DNA of 64,000 nucleotides from CAVWCW01 sp963753615 (GTDB taxonomy: Bacteria > Pseudomonadota > Gammaproteobacteria > Chromatiales > Chromatiaceae): assembly GCA_963753615.1 (NCBI GenBank), contig CAVWCW010000029.1:1-64000 (forward strand), in the 5' to 3' direction. Below are positions 48,199 to 57,263 of this stretch, piece after piece. The notes beneath the pieces were generated by a model. The model ran no database searches, was not told the origin of the DNA, and worked only from the letters and a program-made list of their open reading frames with translations. Numbering within the stretch: position 1 is the stretch's first letter; each line of letters begins with the position of its first letter. The position numbers and the translations under genes were made by a program.

Positions 48199-49710
48199 TC
48201 ACCGCTCTCCAGCCTCCAGCGAGACAGGGCCGGCGAACTCGAAAGTCCGGAAAACGGACAGCTGCGCCCCATGCTGCCAAGCATCCGAAGGAAGACCGGC
48301 CTTCGTCGCCAAGGCGTCGAGCGTCTGCTCCCGGTCCCAGCCGGCCAGGGTCGGGACCTGGGGCAGGAATACGGCGCGCTTGCCGTCTCGCTGCAACACG
48401 ATCCCATCGAGCCCAGGGGTATAATCCTGGGGCGATGCGATGGGCTTCGGCACCGTCAACACGCTGACCTCCAAATCCAACCGCCCCAACTCCTCGGCGC
48501 CCACCGGACGGAAACGCCAGTCGTGGCGGGCGGCATTGACGCCGTTACGGATCACCGCCTCGAATAGAGGAAATTCCGGCTCCACAAATCCCTGGCAGCC
48601 CCTCAGCCGGCCCTGCTCGCGCAGGGTAACGAAGGCGCCCCCGGGCCGGCGCAGGGTTTCGGGCAGGCCGTCCACCAGGGCCTGGAGGCCATCCAAGGCG
48701 CCGTTTCCGGGGTCGGCGCTCTCGCGCACCGCGTAGCCGGCCAGGCGGTGCAGATACTCCAAATGCTCCGGGGCCACACTCTGCTCGTCGGGGTCGAAGA
48801 AGCCAATGCCCAGATAGCTCACCGAGTGCCGGTAGTCGCCGGACTGGGCGCCACTGGTGGCGTAGTCGAGCAGCTTGGTGCGGGTGCCGGTGGGCAGCAT
48901 TTCGAGCAGGATCAGGATCGGCTCGGCGCCGCAAGCGGTGATCCCGGTGTCTTGACGGTAAGTACGGAAGGCCTCGGGATCACCGCCGGCGATGCGCTCA
49001 TAGGCCCCCAGGTCGAGGGCCCGCAGGTGCTCGGCGGCCTCGGCGTCGGCGGGAAAGGGCTGGTAGCCGAAGCGCCGGCCATAGTGGGTGAAGTCGCTGG
49101 ACACCAGCAGCAGGCTGAATTCGTCAAACCAAGGCCGCAGCAACTCGGCAGCGGCCGCGTGGTCACCCGCTTCCATGGTCCCGACCAGGATCGGTACCAA
49201 GCGCCAGCCCGGGGCCAGGCTGCGCTGCAGGAAAGGCAGCTGGATCTCGATTGCGTGCTCCCCCTGGTGGGCTTCGTCCTCGGCCCCCACCAGGGGCGAG
49301 CGGCGCAGCGCCCGCACCGCCTCCCGGTCGAGGGGGACGTCGCCCAGGGGCGTCCGGTAGGCGCCGACCGCGGCGATGGACAAACCCCGGAAGCCACCCT
49401 TGTGGGCCGGCGCCAGCACCAACACCCGCCGGAATTGTCGGCCCTGCAGCAGGCGGTAGCCCACCGCGGCGCTGGGGCCGCTGTATCGGTAGCCCGCATG
49501 GGGGCTGATCAGGGCACGAAGGCGACCGCTCACGGCGGGGGGCTCGGCCTCGGCCAGCAATTGATCGATCGACTCGCTCAAGACCGCCGGCTCGCCCGGG
49601 TACCAGCTGCCGGCGATTCCCGCCGGCTTCACGGGCAATTCGCCGGCCGGGGAGGGACCGAGCCAGGCCGCCAGCAACAGGGCGGGCAGGAGAGACAGCC
49701 GGGTGGTCAT
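48199..49710 (-). CDS. Memo-AMMECR1 fusion of the AmmeMemoRadiSam system, with signal peptide
   Basis: A 503-residue protein. Residues 1-23 form a clear Sec signal peptide (LSLLPALLLAAWLGPSPAG). Residues about 28-295 are a Memo domain with metal-binding/His motifs SPHAGYRYSG, GEHAIEIQLPF and SSDFTHYG. Residues about 325-495 are an AMMECR1 domain with GAFVTLREQGRLRGCQG. The partner radical-SAM gene overlaps it by 4 bp. AmmeMemoRadiSam proteins are known by co-occurrence but have no established reaction. The signal peptide implies export, which is odd for a system paired with a cytoplasmic radical-SAM enzyme. Confidence 0.87.
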   Translation of the reverse strand: MTTRLSLLPALLLAAWLGPSPAGELPVKPAGIAGSWYPGEPAVLSESIDQLLAEAEPPAVSGRLRALISPHAGYRYSGPSAAVGYRLLQGRQFRRVLVLAPAHKGGFRGLSIAAVGAYRTPLGDVPLDREAVRALRRSPLVGAEDEAHQGEHAIEIQLPFLQRSLAPGWRLVPILVGTMEAGDHAAAAELLRPWFDEFSLLLVSSDFTHYGRRFGYQPFPADAEAAEHLRALDLGAYERIAGGDPEAFRTYRQDTGITACGAEPILILLEMLPTGTRTKLLDYATSGAQSGDYRHSVSYLGIGFFDPDEQSVAPEHLEYLHRLAGYAVRESADPGNGALDGLQALVDGLPETLRRPGGAFVTLREQGRLRGCQGFVEPEFPLFEAVIRNGVNAARHDWRFRPVGAEELGRLDLEVSVLTVPKPIASPQDYTPGLDGIVLQRDGKRAVFLPQVPTLAGWDREQTLDALATKAGLPSDAWQHGAQLSVFRTFEFAGPVSLEAGER

Positions 49711-50687
49711 TGCCAGACTCCTGGTATCGGGTCATTGCACTGGGGGCAGCGCCCGTCCGGGGTCAAGCGGCGTTCCAATACACGGTAGCCGATGCGCCGC
49801 AGCAGCGGAGTGCCGTCGCGGGGGCAGTAGGTGGTCTCCGCCTCGTGGCCGAACAGGTTGCCGATATAGACGTGCTCCAGGCCGGCGTCGAGGGCCTCGG
49901 CACGCGCCCGCTCCAGGGTCTCGACCGGGGTTGGCGGCAGGTTGCGCATACGGTACATGGGCTGGAAGCGGCTGAAGTGCAGGGGCGTACCAGCCCCCAA
50001 CTCGCGCCGGATCCACTCCGCCATGCGCCGCACCAGGGCCATGTCGTCATTCAGACTGGGGATCAGCAGGTTGGTCAGCTCGAGCCAGATGCCGGCGCTA
50101 CGCATGGCCACCAGACTGTCGAGCACCGGCTGCAGGCGCGCCCCGCAGACCTCCTGGTAGAAGCGGTCGTCGAACGCCTTGAGGTCGGTGTTGCTGGCGT
50201 CCACCCAGCGGCATAGTTGGCGCAGGGGCTCCGGGTTGATGTAGCCGGCGGTCACCAGCACATTGCTCAGTCCCGTCTCCCGGGCCAGTTCGGCGCTGTC
50301 GCGCACGTATTCATAGAACACCACCGGGTCGGAATAGGTGTAGGCGATGGCTTGGCAGTCGCGCTCCCGGGCGGCCCGCACCAAGTCTTCGGGCAGGGCC
50401 TGGTGGATCTGCTCCATTTCCTCGCCACCGCGTTGGGACAACTGCCAATTCTGGCAGTTGCGACAATGCAGGTTGCAGCCGGCGGTGCCGATGGAAAGCA
50501 CCGAGCTGCCGGGACGGAAGTGGTACAGGGGTTTCTTTTCCATCGGGTCTATATGGATCGCCGACGGACGCCCGTAGGTGGTGGCCCGGAGCCGGCCTTC
50601 GATATTGACCCGAATCCGGCAGTCCCCTGCCCCGCCTTCGGGGATCACGCAATAGCGCGGACAGAGTTCGCAGCGGACCTCACGCAT
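49707..50687 (-). CDS. AmmeMemoRadiSam system radical SAM enzyme
   Basis: About 326 residues from ATG 50687; the earlier GTG/ATG candidates give an unconserved leader. The SAM-binding 4Fe-4S cluster motif C-x3-C-x2-C is at Cys71, Cys75 and Cys78 (TAGCNLHCRNCQNW). An extra N-terminal Cys pair (CELCPRYC) and a C-terminal CP-x-C-like pair suggest a second metal site. Family blocks such as HFSRFQPMYRM follow. This is the PflA-like class in the Memo/AMMECR1 cluster; its substrate is not known. It overlaps the fusion gene by 4 bp. Confidence 0.88.
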   Translation of the reverse strand: MREVRCELCPRYCVIPEGGAGDCRIRVNIEGRLRATTYGRPSAIHIDPMEKKPLYHFRPGSSVLSIGTAGCNLHCRNCQNWQLSQRGGEEMEQIHQALPEDLVRAARERDCQAIAYTYSDPVVFYEYVRDSAELARETGLSNVLVTAGYINPEPLRQLCRWVDASNTDLKAFDDRFYQEVCGARLQPVLDSLVAMRSAGIWLELTNLLIPSLNDDMALVRRMAEWIRRELGAGTPLHFSRFQPMYRMRNLPPTPVETLERARAEALDAGLEHVYIGNLFGHEAETTYCPRDGTPLLRRIGYRVLERRLTPDGRCPQCNDPIPGVWQ

Positions 50688-50701
50688 CGTTCGCACCCAG
50701 C

Positions 50702-50929
50702 TCAGGGACGCTCCAGGGGCCGGTACCACTCGGCCTCGCGGTTGCTCAGTTCCCCGGCGCGCAGGCGAGTCAGTACCGCCTGGGTGTCGATACGGCGCCA
50801 ACCTCCTGTCTCCTGCCCCACCTGCTGCAACCCAGCCCCCAGGTGGCCGGCGATGACGAACAGGTTGGCCAGCACCAAGGCCAACAGCTGGAACTCGCGC
50901 CAGCGCAGGTGTCGCAGCCAGGGTTTCAT
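50702..50929 (-). CDS. Small single-pass membrane protein
   Basis: A 75-residue protein with one clear hydrophobic segment (about residues 13-35, LLALVLANLFVIAGHLGAGL), a basic N-terminus and an Arg-rich C-terminus. The gene is 15 bp upstream of the radical-SAM start on the same strand. No family is recognised, but the position in the AmmeMemoRadiSam cluster makes a role as a membrane partner plausible. No strong ribosome-binding site. Confidence 0.5.
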   Translation of the reverse strand: MKPWLRHLRWREFQLLALVLANLFVIAGHLGAGLQQVGQETGGWRRIDTQAVLTRLRAGELSNREAEWYRPLERP

Positions 50930-50971
50930 ACTGTCTAGTATAGCGACCGCAGACCGCTGAGCGGCACAGGA

Positions 50972-51316
50972 TCAGCTCGGCAGCAGGATCACGCGGGTCT
51001 CGGCGCTCTCGCGGTCGATCTCCAGCTGCAACTCACAGTATTCGCTGGTGGTATCGATGGGGGTCGGGTCGTCGGCGCAATTGCAGCCGGCGATCACCCC
51101 CTGGTAGAACACCCCGACCTTGGCGCGGATTGCCCCGGGCGCCTCTGCCACGCCCAGCAGCATCACGCCGAGATTGCCGTCCTGGGCGTAGCTGCCGCTG
51201 GCCAGGCCCTGCTGCAGCGGCAGATCGTCGGCGCCCAAGCCGGCCAGCTCCTGTTTGAGTTGGTCCGCAAAGGCTGGTGTGCCCCAGGCGGCGAGTGTCA
51301 AGGGGAGTCGAATCAT
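50972..51316 (-). CDS. Secreted small hypothetical protein
   Basis: A 114-residue protein with a short probable signal peptide (MIRLPLTLAAWGTPAFA) and a soluble part with one Cys pair (CNCADD) and a Cys in SEYCELQLEID. I do not recognise a family. It lies between the GNAT gene and the small membrane protein on the same strand and may be part of the same operon. Confidence 0.55.
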   Translation of the reverse strand: MIRLPLTLAAWGTPAFADQLKQELAGLGADDLPLQQGLASGSYAQDGNLGVMLLGVAEAPGAIRAKVGVFYQGVIAGCNCADDPTPIDTTSEYCELQLEIDRESAETRVILLPS

Positions 51317-51376
51317 CTCAAAGCTCGTGCGGGGAACCCAGGTCTATCTTCGAGTCCCTGAACCGCCGGGTCAAAC

Positions 51377-51907
51377 CTATTCCCGCCAGTATTCTGGACG
51401 GTCCAGGGCACGGGCGCAGATCACCGAGCCCTGACAGGCCCCGATCACCCCCGGGCGCAGTTCCTGCACCATCCAGGCATCCGCATGCTCCGGGGGGATC
51501 GGATAGGGGGCGGTAAAACCGAGCACCCCCGCCGGCCGGAAACCGTGGCGGGTGTAGTATTCGGGGTGGCCGAGCACGAATACCAGATCGACCCCGGCGG
51601 CCAGGCCACTTAGTCCGGCCGCGATTAACCGACCGCCTATGCCTTGACGCTGGGCCGACGGCGCCACCGCCAGCGGGGCCAGCAGGGCGGCGGACCAGGG
51701 AACCCGGGGCTCCAAGCCAGCCCGAGAAAACAGGATGTGACCCAAGGCGCGCTCGCCGCGCAGCGCAATTAGCGATAGCACCGGTTGGGCGCTCGGGTCG
51801 GCGAGCAGCGCCCGCACCAAATCGGCCTCCGCATCGGTGCCGAAGGCAGCGCGCTCAACCGCCAATACCCGTTCCAGATCTTCATCCCTTGCCGACCTGA
51901 TGTGCAC
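51377..51907 (-). CDS. GNAT-family N-acetyltransferase (YhbS-like)
   Basis: About 176 residues if the GTG at 51907 is used; it has the polypurine stretch GGGGGAGGTGGAGG directly upstream. The acetyl-CoA loop is LAVAPSAQRQGIGGRLIAAGL and the rest (VLGHPEYYTRHGFRPAGVLGF) fits YhbS-type GNAT enzymes. A longer upstream frame exists but is not supported by similarity. First gene of the minus-strand cluster leading to the AmmeMemoRadiSam genes. Substrate unknown. Confidence 0.82.
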   Translation of the reverse strand: MHIRSARDEDLERVLAVERAAFGTDAEADLVRALLADPSAQPVLSLIALRGERALGHILFSRAGLEPRVPWSAALLAPLAVAPSAQRQGIGGRLIAAGLSGLAAGVDLVFVLGHPEYYTRHGFRPAGVLGFTAPYPIPPEHADAWMVQELRPGVIGACQGSVICARALDRPEYWRE

Positions 51908-52032
51908 CCTCCACCTCCCCCGAACCTCTTGGGTCACGACATCGGCGCTTTGGGCACAGCTGCCCGCGCCGTGACCGGCAGTATACAACTGCGCCATAAT
52001 GGGTACGAACCGAAACCCACCGGAACGCCCCC

Positions 52033-52320
52033 ATGCCGAAGGTCAAGCGTCTGCTCCTCGATATCCTCAAACCCCACCACCCGAATCCCCTCGAATTCGG
52101 CCGGATACTGGCGGAACAAGGGGCCTATCGGATCCAGCTCCGGGTGTTGGAAATGGACGAAAATACCGAGAGTATGGAACTGGTGATCGAGGGCGAGAAC
52201 ATCGACTTCGAACGGATCCAGTCCAGCATCGCCGAACTCGGTGGCTCCCTGCACAGCATCGACGAGGTAGAGGTGCTGGGGGAGGCGGTCGCTGGTGGGG
52301 AAGTGAAGGGAGATGGGTAA
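52033..52320 (+). CDS. DUF211-domain protein
   Basis: A 95-residue soluble protein. The pattern of VKRLLLDILKPHHPNPLEF near the start, RIQLRVLEMDENTESMEL in the middle and IDFERIQSSIAELGGSLHSIDEVEV at the end fits DUF211, a small ferredoxin-like-fold family known from archaea and some bacteria, often adjacent to P-type ATPases or VIT-like transporters. It starts the plus-strand metal/cation cluster. Function unknown; metal binding is one suggestion. Confidence 0.8.
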   Translation: MPKVKRLLLDILKPHHPNPLEFGRILAEQGAYRIQLRVLEMDENTESMELVIEGENIDFERIQSSIAELGGSLHSIDEVEVLGEAVAGGEVKGDG

Positions 52321-52411
52321 GCTGTGAGCAGCGGATGAACCGGGGAAACAGCCCGGCGCTTGGTAGAACCGCTGTGCTCGTTCCACCCTACGACTGAAAG
52401 CACAACGCCGC

Positions 52412-52993
52412 ATGCCCCTATTGCAAAAATTCCATTTCCTGCTGCACGTTTCCCGCTCCCACGGCATTGCCCGCCGCTACTTCGTGGTAAACGGCTTCGA
52501 CGGCGCCCTGACCATGCTCGGCCTGACCACCGGCTTCTATTTGAGCAACGACGTAGCCCTGGACATCGTCATCGCCGCTTGCTTGGGAGCCGTCATCGCC
52601 CTCGGCATGAGCGGCCTGAGCAGCGCCTACCTGAGCGAGTCGGCGGAGCGGCGCAAGTGGCTGAGCGAGTTGCAAGGCGCCATGCTCAGCGATCTCTCCG
52701 ACAGCGCCCACAGCGATGCGGCCCGGGTGGTGCCGGTGTTCGTGGCTCTGATCAACGGGCTCGCTCCGGTGCTGATCTCGCTCCTTATCCTGCTGCCCCT
52801 GTGGCTGGCTCGGGCCGGAATGCCGCTACCGTTGGAACCTCTCCTGATCGCGATCTTAACCGCCCTTTTCTGCATCTTCGGGCTAGGTCTGTTCCTGGGT
52901 CGGGTGGGCGGCACCTCGCCCCTGGGCAGCGGCTTAAAGGCGGTGCTGATCGCCCTGGTCACGATCGTACTGGTGCGGCTGGTGGGGGGCTGA
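52412..52993 (+). CDS. VIT/CCC1-like membrane protein
   Basis: A 193-residue membrane protein with about five hydrophobic segments. The N-terminal block RYFVVNGFDGALTMLGLTTGFYLS corresponds to the first helix of VIT1/CCC1-type Fe(II)/Mn(II) transporters, but the central cytoplasmic metal-binding helices are much reduced. A metal-export or storage role is possible. It overlaps nothing and precedes the P-type ATPase by one base, so the two are one operon with the DUF211 gene. Confidence 0.78.
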   Translation: MPLLQKFHFLLHVSRSHGIARRYFVVNGFDGALTMLGLTTGFYLSNDVALDIVIAACLGAVIALGMSGLSSAYLSESAERRKWLSELQGAMLSDLSDSAHSDAARVVPVFVALINGLAPVLISLLILLPLWLARAGMPLPLEPLLIAILTALFCIFGLGLFLGRVGGTSPLGSGLKAVLIALVTIVLVRLVGG

Positions 52994-52994
52994 G

Positions 52995-55641
52995 GTGGAC
53001 GCAGGGACGCCCTGGCACCGGCTGAAAACCGACGCCGCCGTGGCCCGGCTCGACAGCGATGCCGAAACCGGCCTGCGCCCCGAACGGGCCCGGACCCGGC
53101 TGGAGGAACAGGGGCCGAACCAGATTGTCGAGGGCCGGCGGCGCTCGCCGCTGGCAATGCTGCTGGGCCAATTCAAGGACTTCATGATTCTGGTGCTGCT
53201 GGCCGCAGCCCTGATCTCCGGGCTGATCGGCGAGCCGGTGGACAGTATCGCCATCCTGGTGATCGTCATCCTCAACGCGGCGATCGGCACGCTGCAGGAA
53301 CTCCGCGCCGAGCGCGCAGTGGCGGCGCTCAAGCGCCTGGCCGCACCCCAGGCCCGAGTACGCCGGGGCGGCCAAGTGCTGAGCCTGCCCGCCGCCGAAC
53401 TGGTACCCGGCGACTTGGTGTTGCTGCAGGCCGGCGACCTGGTGCCGGCGGACCTGCGCCTGCTGGAATGCGCCGAGCTGGAGTGCGACGAGTCGACGCT
53501 TACCGGCGAAGCCCAGCCGGTAACCAAGCAGGCCGAGGCCCTGGACCAACCGGAACTAGCCCTGGGCGACCGCACCAATCTCGCCTTCAAGGGCACGTTA
53601 GCGACCCGGGGTCGTGGCCTGGGACTGGTGGTGGCCACCGGCATGGAGACCGAACTCGGGCGCATCGCCGGCCTGCTGCGCGGCGAGGCCCGGGTGCGCA
53701 CCCCGCTGCAGCAGCGGTTGACCCGCTTCGGCCGCTACCTGGCGCTGGCGGTGCTGGGGATCTGCGCCCTGGTGTTCCTGGCCGGGCTGCTGCAGGGCCA
53801 GCCGCTGCTGCTGATGTTCCTGACCGCGGTGAGCCTGGCGGTGGCGGCGATACCCGAGGCCCTGCCGGCGGTGGTCACCATCTCCCTGGCCCTGGGGGCG
53901 CGCAAACTGGTGCGCCACCAGGCGTTGGTGCGCAACCTGCCGGCGGTGGAGACCCTGGGTTCGGTCACCTATATCTGCTCCGACAAGACCGGCACCCTGA
54001 CCCAGAACCGTATGACCCTGGAGCGCCTACTGGCCGCCGATGAGGCGCGAGAGACGCTGGCCGCGGGCCTGGGCGCCGCCCCCTGGGACCAGCTCGGCCG
54101 GGCCCTGGCCCTGAGCAACGACGTGGCGTTTCACGACGGCCGGCCCGCCGGCGAGCCTACCGAGCTGGCCCTGTACCAGGCGGCCGCCGCGGCCGGCCTG
54201 GACAAGGCCGCGCTGGAAACCGACCTGCCCCGCCTGGCCGAAATCCCGTTCGACAGCAAACGCAAGCTGATGACCACTCTGCACCGGGACGACGACGGCG
54301 TGTTGGCCCTGGTCAAGGGCGCCCCCGAGGTGCTGCTGCCGCGTTGCAGCGACCGGCTCGGGCCCAGCGGCGCCGAACCCCTGGCCAGCGACGCCCTGCT
54401 GCACCAAGCCCAGGCCCTCGCCCGCCAGGGCTACCGCGTGCTGGCCCTGGCCGAGCGCCGGCTCCCCGCCCTGCCCGAGCCCCCGGCGAAGGCGGAACGA
54501 GCGGCTTACCCTGCTCGGCCTGGCGGCCCTGATCGACCCGCCGCGGCCGGAAGCGGCGCAGGCGGTGGCCGACTGCCGCAGCGCCGGCATCACGCCGGTG
54601 ATGATCACCGGCGACCATCCGGGCACGGCGCACGCCATCGCTACCCGTCTCGGCATCGCGGAAGACAGGGACAGGGTGATGACCGGCCACCAGCTGGCCA
54701 AGCTCGACGATGCCGAGCTCGACCGCCGGGTGGAGGCGATACGCGTCTACGCCCGGGTCAGCCCGGAGCAGAAGATCCGTATCGTCAAGGCGCTGCAGGC
54801 CCGCGGCGAGTTCGTGGCCATGACCGGCGACGGCGTCAACGACGCCCCGGCGCTCAAGCGCGCCGGAATCGGCGTGGCCATGGGCCTAAAGGGCACCGAC
54901 GTGGCGCGCGAGGCCGCCGACATGGTGCTGCTGGACGACAACTTCGCCACCATCGTGCGGGCGGTGCGCGAGGGCCGGCGGGTGTTCGACAACATCCGCA
55001 AGTTCATCAAGGACACCATGAGCTCCAACTCGGGGGAGATCTGGACCCTGTTCCTGGCCCCCTTCCTGGGCCTGCCGATCCCGCTGCTGCCGATCCACAT
55101 CCTGTGGATCAACCTGGTCACCGACGGCCTGCCGGGGCTCGCCTTCACCGCCGAGCCGGCGGAGCCCGGGGTCATGCGCCGCCCGCCGCGCCCGCCGGAC
55201 GAGAGCATCTTCGCCCATGGCATGTGGCAGCACATCGTCTGGGTCGGGCTGTTCGTCGGCGGGGTCTCCATCGCCTCCCAGGCCTGGGCCATCGGGCGCG
55301 GGGTGGAGTACTGGCAGACCGTGGTGTTCACCGTGCTGACGGTGTCCCAGCTGTTCCACTCGCTGGCCGTGCGTAGCGAGCGCGAATCGCTGTTCCGCAT
55401 CGGCCTGCTCAGCAACAAGCCCATGCTCGGCGCCGTCTTGCTGACGCTCGCCCTGCAACTGGCGGTGATCTATGTCCCGGCCCTGAACCCGATCTTCAAG
55501 ACCCAGCCCCTGCCGCTGTTCGACCTGCTGGTGTGCCTGGGGCTGTCGTCGCTGACCCTTTGGGTGGTGGAATTGGAGAAATGGCTGATCCGGCGCGGGC
55601 TGCTATACCGGGGAGCGAACGCAGCCCCGGGCGGCGCGTAG
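52995..55641 (+). pseudogene. Cation-transporting P-type ATPase (P2-like), frameshifted
   Basis: A P2-type ATPase related to SERCA/PMR-like calcium or other cation pumps, about 880 residues if repaired; GTG start at 52995. Visible motifs: cation_ATPase_N, TGEA in the actuator domain (Ala for the usual Ser of TGES), PEALPAVVT in the M4 ion-binding helix, phosphorylated DKTGTLT, and, after a frame break near 54505, TGDGVNDAPALKRA and NLVTDGLPGLAF. The break is in the nucleotide-binding domain before LTLLGLAALIDPPRPE; a single inserted base explains it. Likely exporter working with the two upstream genes. Confidence 0.85.
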
Positions 55642-55671
55642 GAGGCGCGCCCCCGCGCCGAGCCGTCGTCG

Positions 55672-55971
55672 GTGCGGACTCAGTCGCCACCTCGCACCGA
55701 GGAACGGCTGCTGGACGATATCCGCAGCTTCTTCCGTCGCTTGGTGCCGGCGGACGCCGGCTACAAGCACAACGACATCCACCTGCGCGACTGCCCGCCG
55801 GACGAACCGGAAAACGCCCATTCCCACCTCATCGCCATGCTTCTGGGGGCCAGCGAGAACCTCCGGGTGGTGGACGGCAGGCTCGGCCTGGGCCAGTGGC
55901 AATCGCTGATGCTGGTGGAACTGGACGGCCCGCGCCGACGCCGGGTCAACCTGCAGATTGTGGGCGACTGA
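55672..55971 (+). pseudogene. UPF0047/YjbQ-family protein, N-terminally truncated
   Basis: The C-terminal two thirds of a YjbQ-type protein (secondary thiamine-phosphate synthase-like family, usually 135-150 residues). Family blocks LLDDIRSFFRRLVP, HSHLIAMLLGAS and VVDGRLGLGQWQSLMLVELD followed by RRRRVNLQIVGD are clear. The first approximately 50 residues, with the conserved HTSASL block, are missing: upstream is the end of the P-type ATPase gene 30 bp away, and the in-frame start is only a GTG within unrelated sequence. A second join like that at hemerythrin/cusB. Confidence 0.75.
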
Positions 55972-56096
55972 GCGTCCATCTCCTGGTCTTCTGCGCGCAT
56001 AACTGGTATTTTCTCGCGATTAACCTAAGGCCCGCCCTGAGCATCGGATGCCGGCGCGGTTGCGCCGCCAACCGGCCCGTTTCCTGGAGAACGCCC

Positions 56097-57217
56097 ATGA
56101 CCCGTTTCGCCCTGTTCGGCGCCGCTTGCGCCTCGCTGTTGCTCCTCGGCGCCTGCCAGCAACAGGCGCCGGAAGCCGAACCGGCCGCGGTCTCGCGCCC
56201 GGTCAAGACGCTGCTGATCGCCGCGCCGGATTCCGGCGGGGTGCGCAACTTCCCGGCCCGCATCGACGCCAGCCGGCGCGCCGAGCTTTCGTTTCGGGTG
56301 CCGGCAAGGTGATGGAACTGCCGGTGAAGGAAGGCGATCAGGTAGAAACCGAGCAGGTGGTGGCCGAACTCGACCCCAAGGACTTTGAGATAGTGGTCAA
56401 CGACCGCCAGGCCACCTTCAGCAACGCCAAGAAGAACTTCGACCGGGCCAAGGAACTGATCGAAAAAGGGCACATTTCGAAGATGGACTATGACCGCCTG
56501 GAGGCCGAGTTCAAGAACGCCGAAGCGGCTCTGAAGTCAGCGCGCCTGGACCTGGAGTACACCCATCTCAAGGCCCCCTTCGCCGGCGTGATTGCCAAGC
56601 GCCACATCGAGCGCTTCGAAGAGGTGCAGGCCAAGCAATCGGTCCTGACCCTGCAGGACGTGACCGCCCTGGACGTAAAGTTCGACATCCCCGAGTCGAT
56701 CATCCGGAGCATCCGCGCCAGCGAAGAAGCCGGCCGGGCCCGCGACCAAGTCGGGACCTATGCCAGCTTCGAGGGTATGCCCGGGCAGCAGTTCCCCCTG
56801 ACCTTCAAGGAGATTTCGACCAAGGCGGACGCCCAAACCCAGACCTTCGAGGCCACTTACACCATGCAGCAGATCGAGCAAGGCTCGGTGCTGCCGGGCA
56901 TGACCGCCACCGTTACCATGGACCTGAGCAAGTTCGTTGGCGGGGACGTCGTGTTCAACGTGCCGGTCGGCGCGGTGGTTGGGGACTACAAGCTTGACCC
57001 GCGGGTGTGGGTGGTGGACGAAAAAAGCATGACCGTGGCGCCGCGGGCCGTTCAGGTGGGCCGCATGCTGGGGGACCTGATCAAGGTCACCGACGGCCTG
57101 GAGCCCGGCGAGCGCATCGTCACCGCCGGCGTGCCCTTTCTCACCGAAGGCATGAAGGTCACTCTGATTCCCGACCGGGAGCAGGCCGAGCCTCGCCCCG
57201 GGGAGCGGGTGCAGTAG
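56097..57217 (+). pseudogene. RND efflux periplasmic adaptor (lipoprotein), frameshifted
   Basis: Membrane-fusion subunit for the following RND pump. ATG 56097 (GGAGA upstream) opens a signal peptide with lipobox LLLLGAC. About 70 residues later the frame breaks near 56303 (VP[G]GKVMELPV), probably loss of one G in a short G run. The next frame carries the lipoyl-like region GDQVETEQVVAELD, a long coiled-coil hairpin (NAKKNFDRAKELIEKGHISKMDYDRLEAEF), DLEYTHLKAPFAGVIAKR and the barrel region, to TAG at 57215-57217. The adaptor resembles MexJ/TriA-type proteins. No TolC-type gene is near. Confidence 0.82.
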
Positions 57218-57263
57218 GCGCACCCGGACTCCCCCAGGCACAGAACCCAATAAGAGGCAGGCC

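Noticed and set aside
48088..48567. Plus-strand frame of 159 codons
   Set aside because: Antisense to the AMMECR1 end of the fusion gene.
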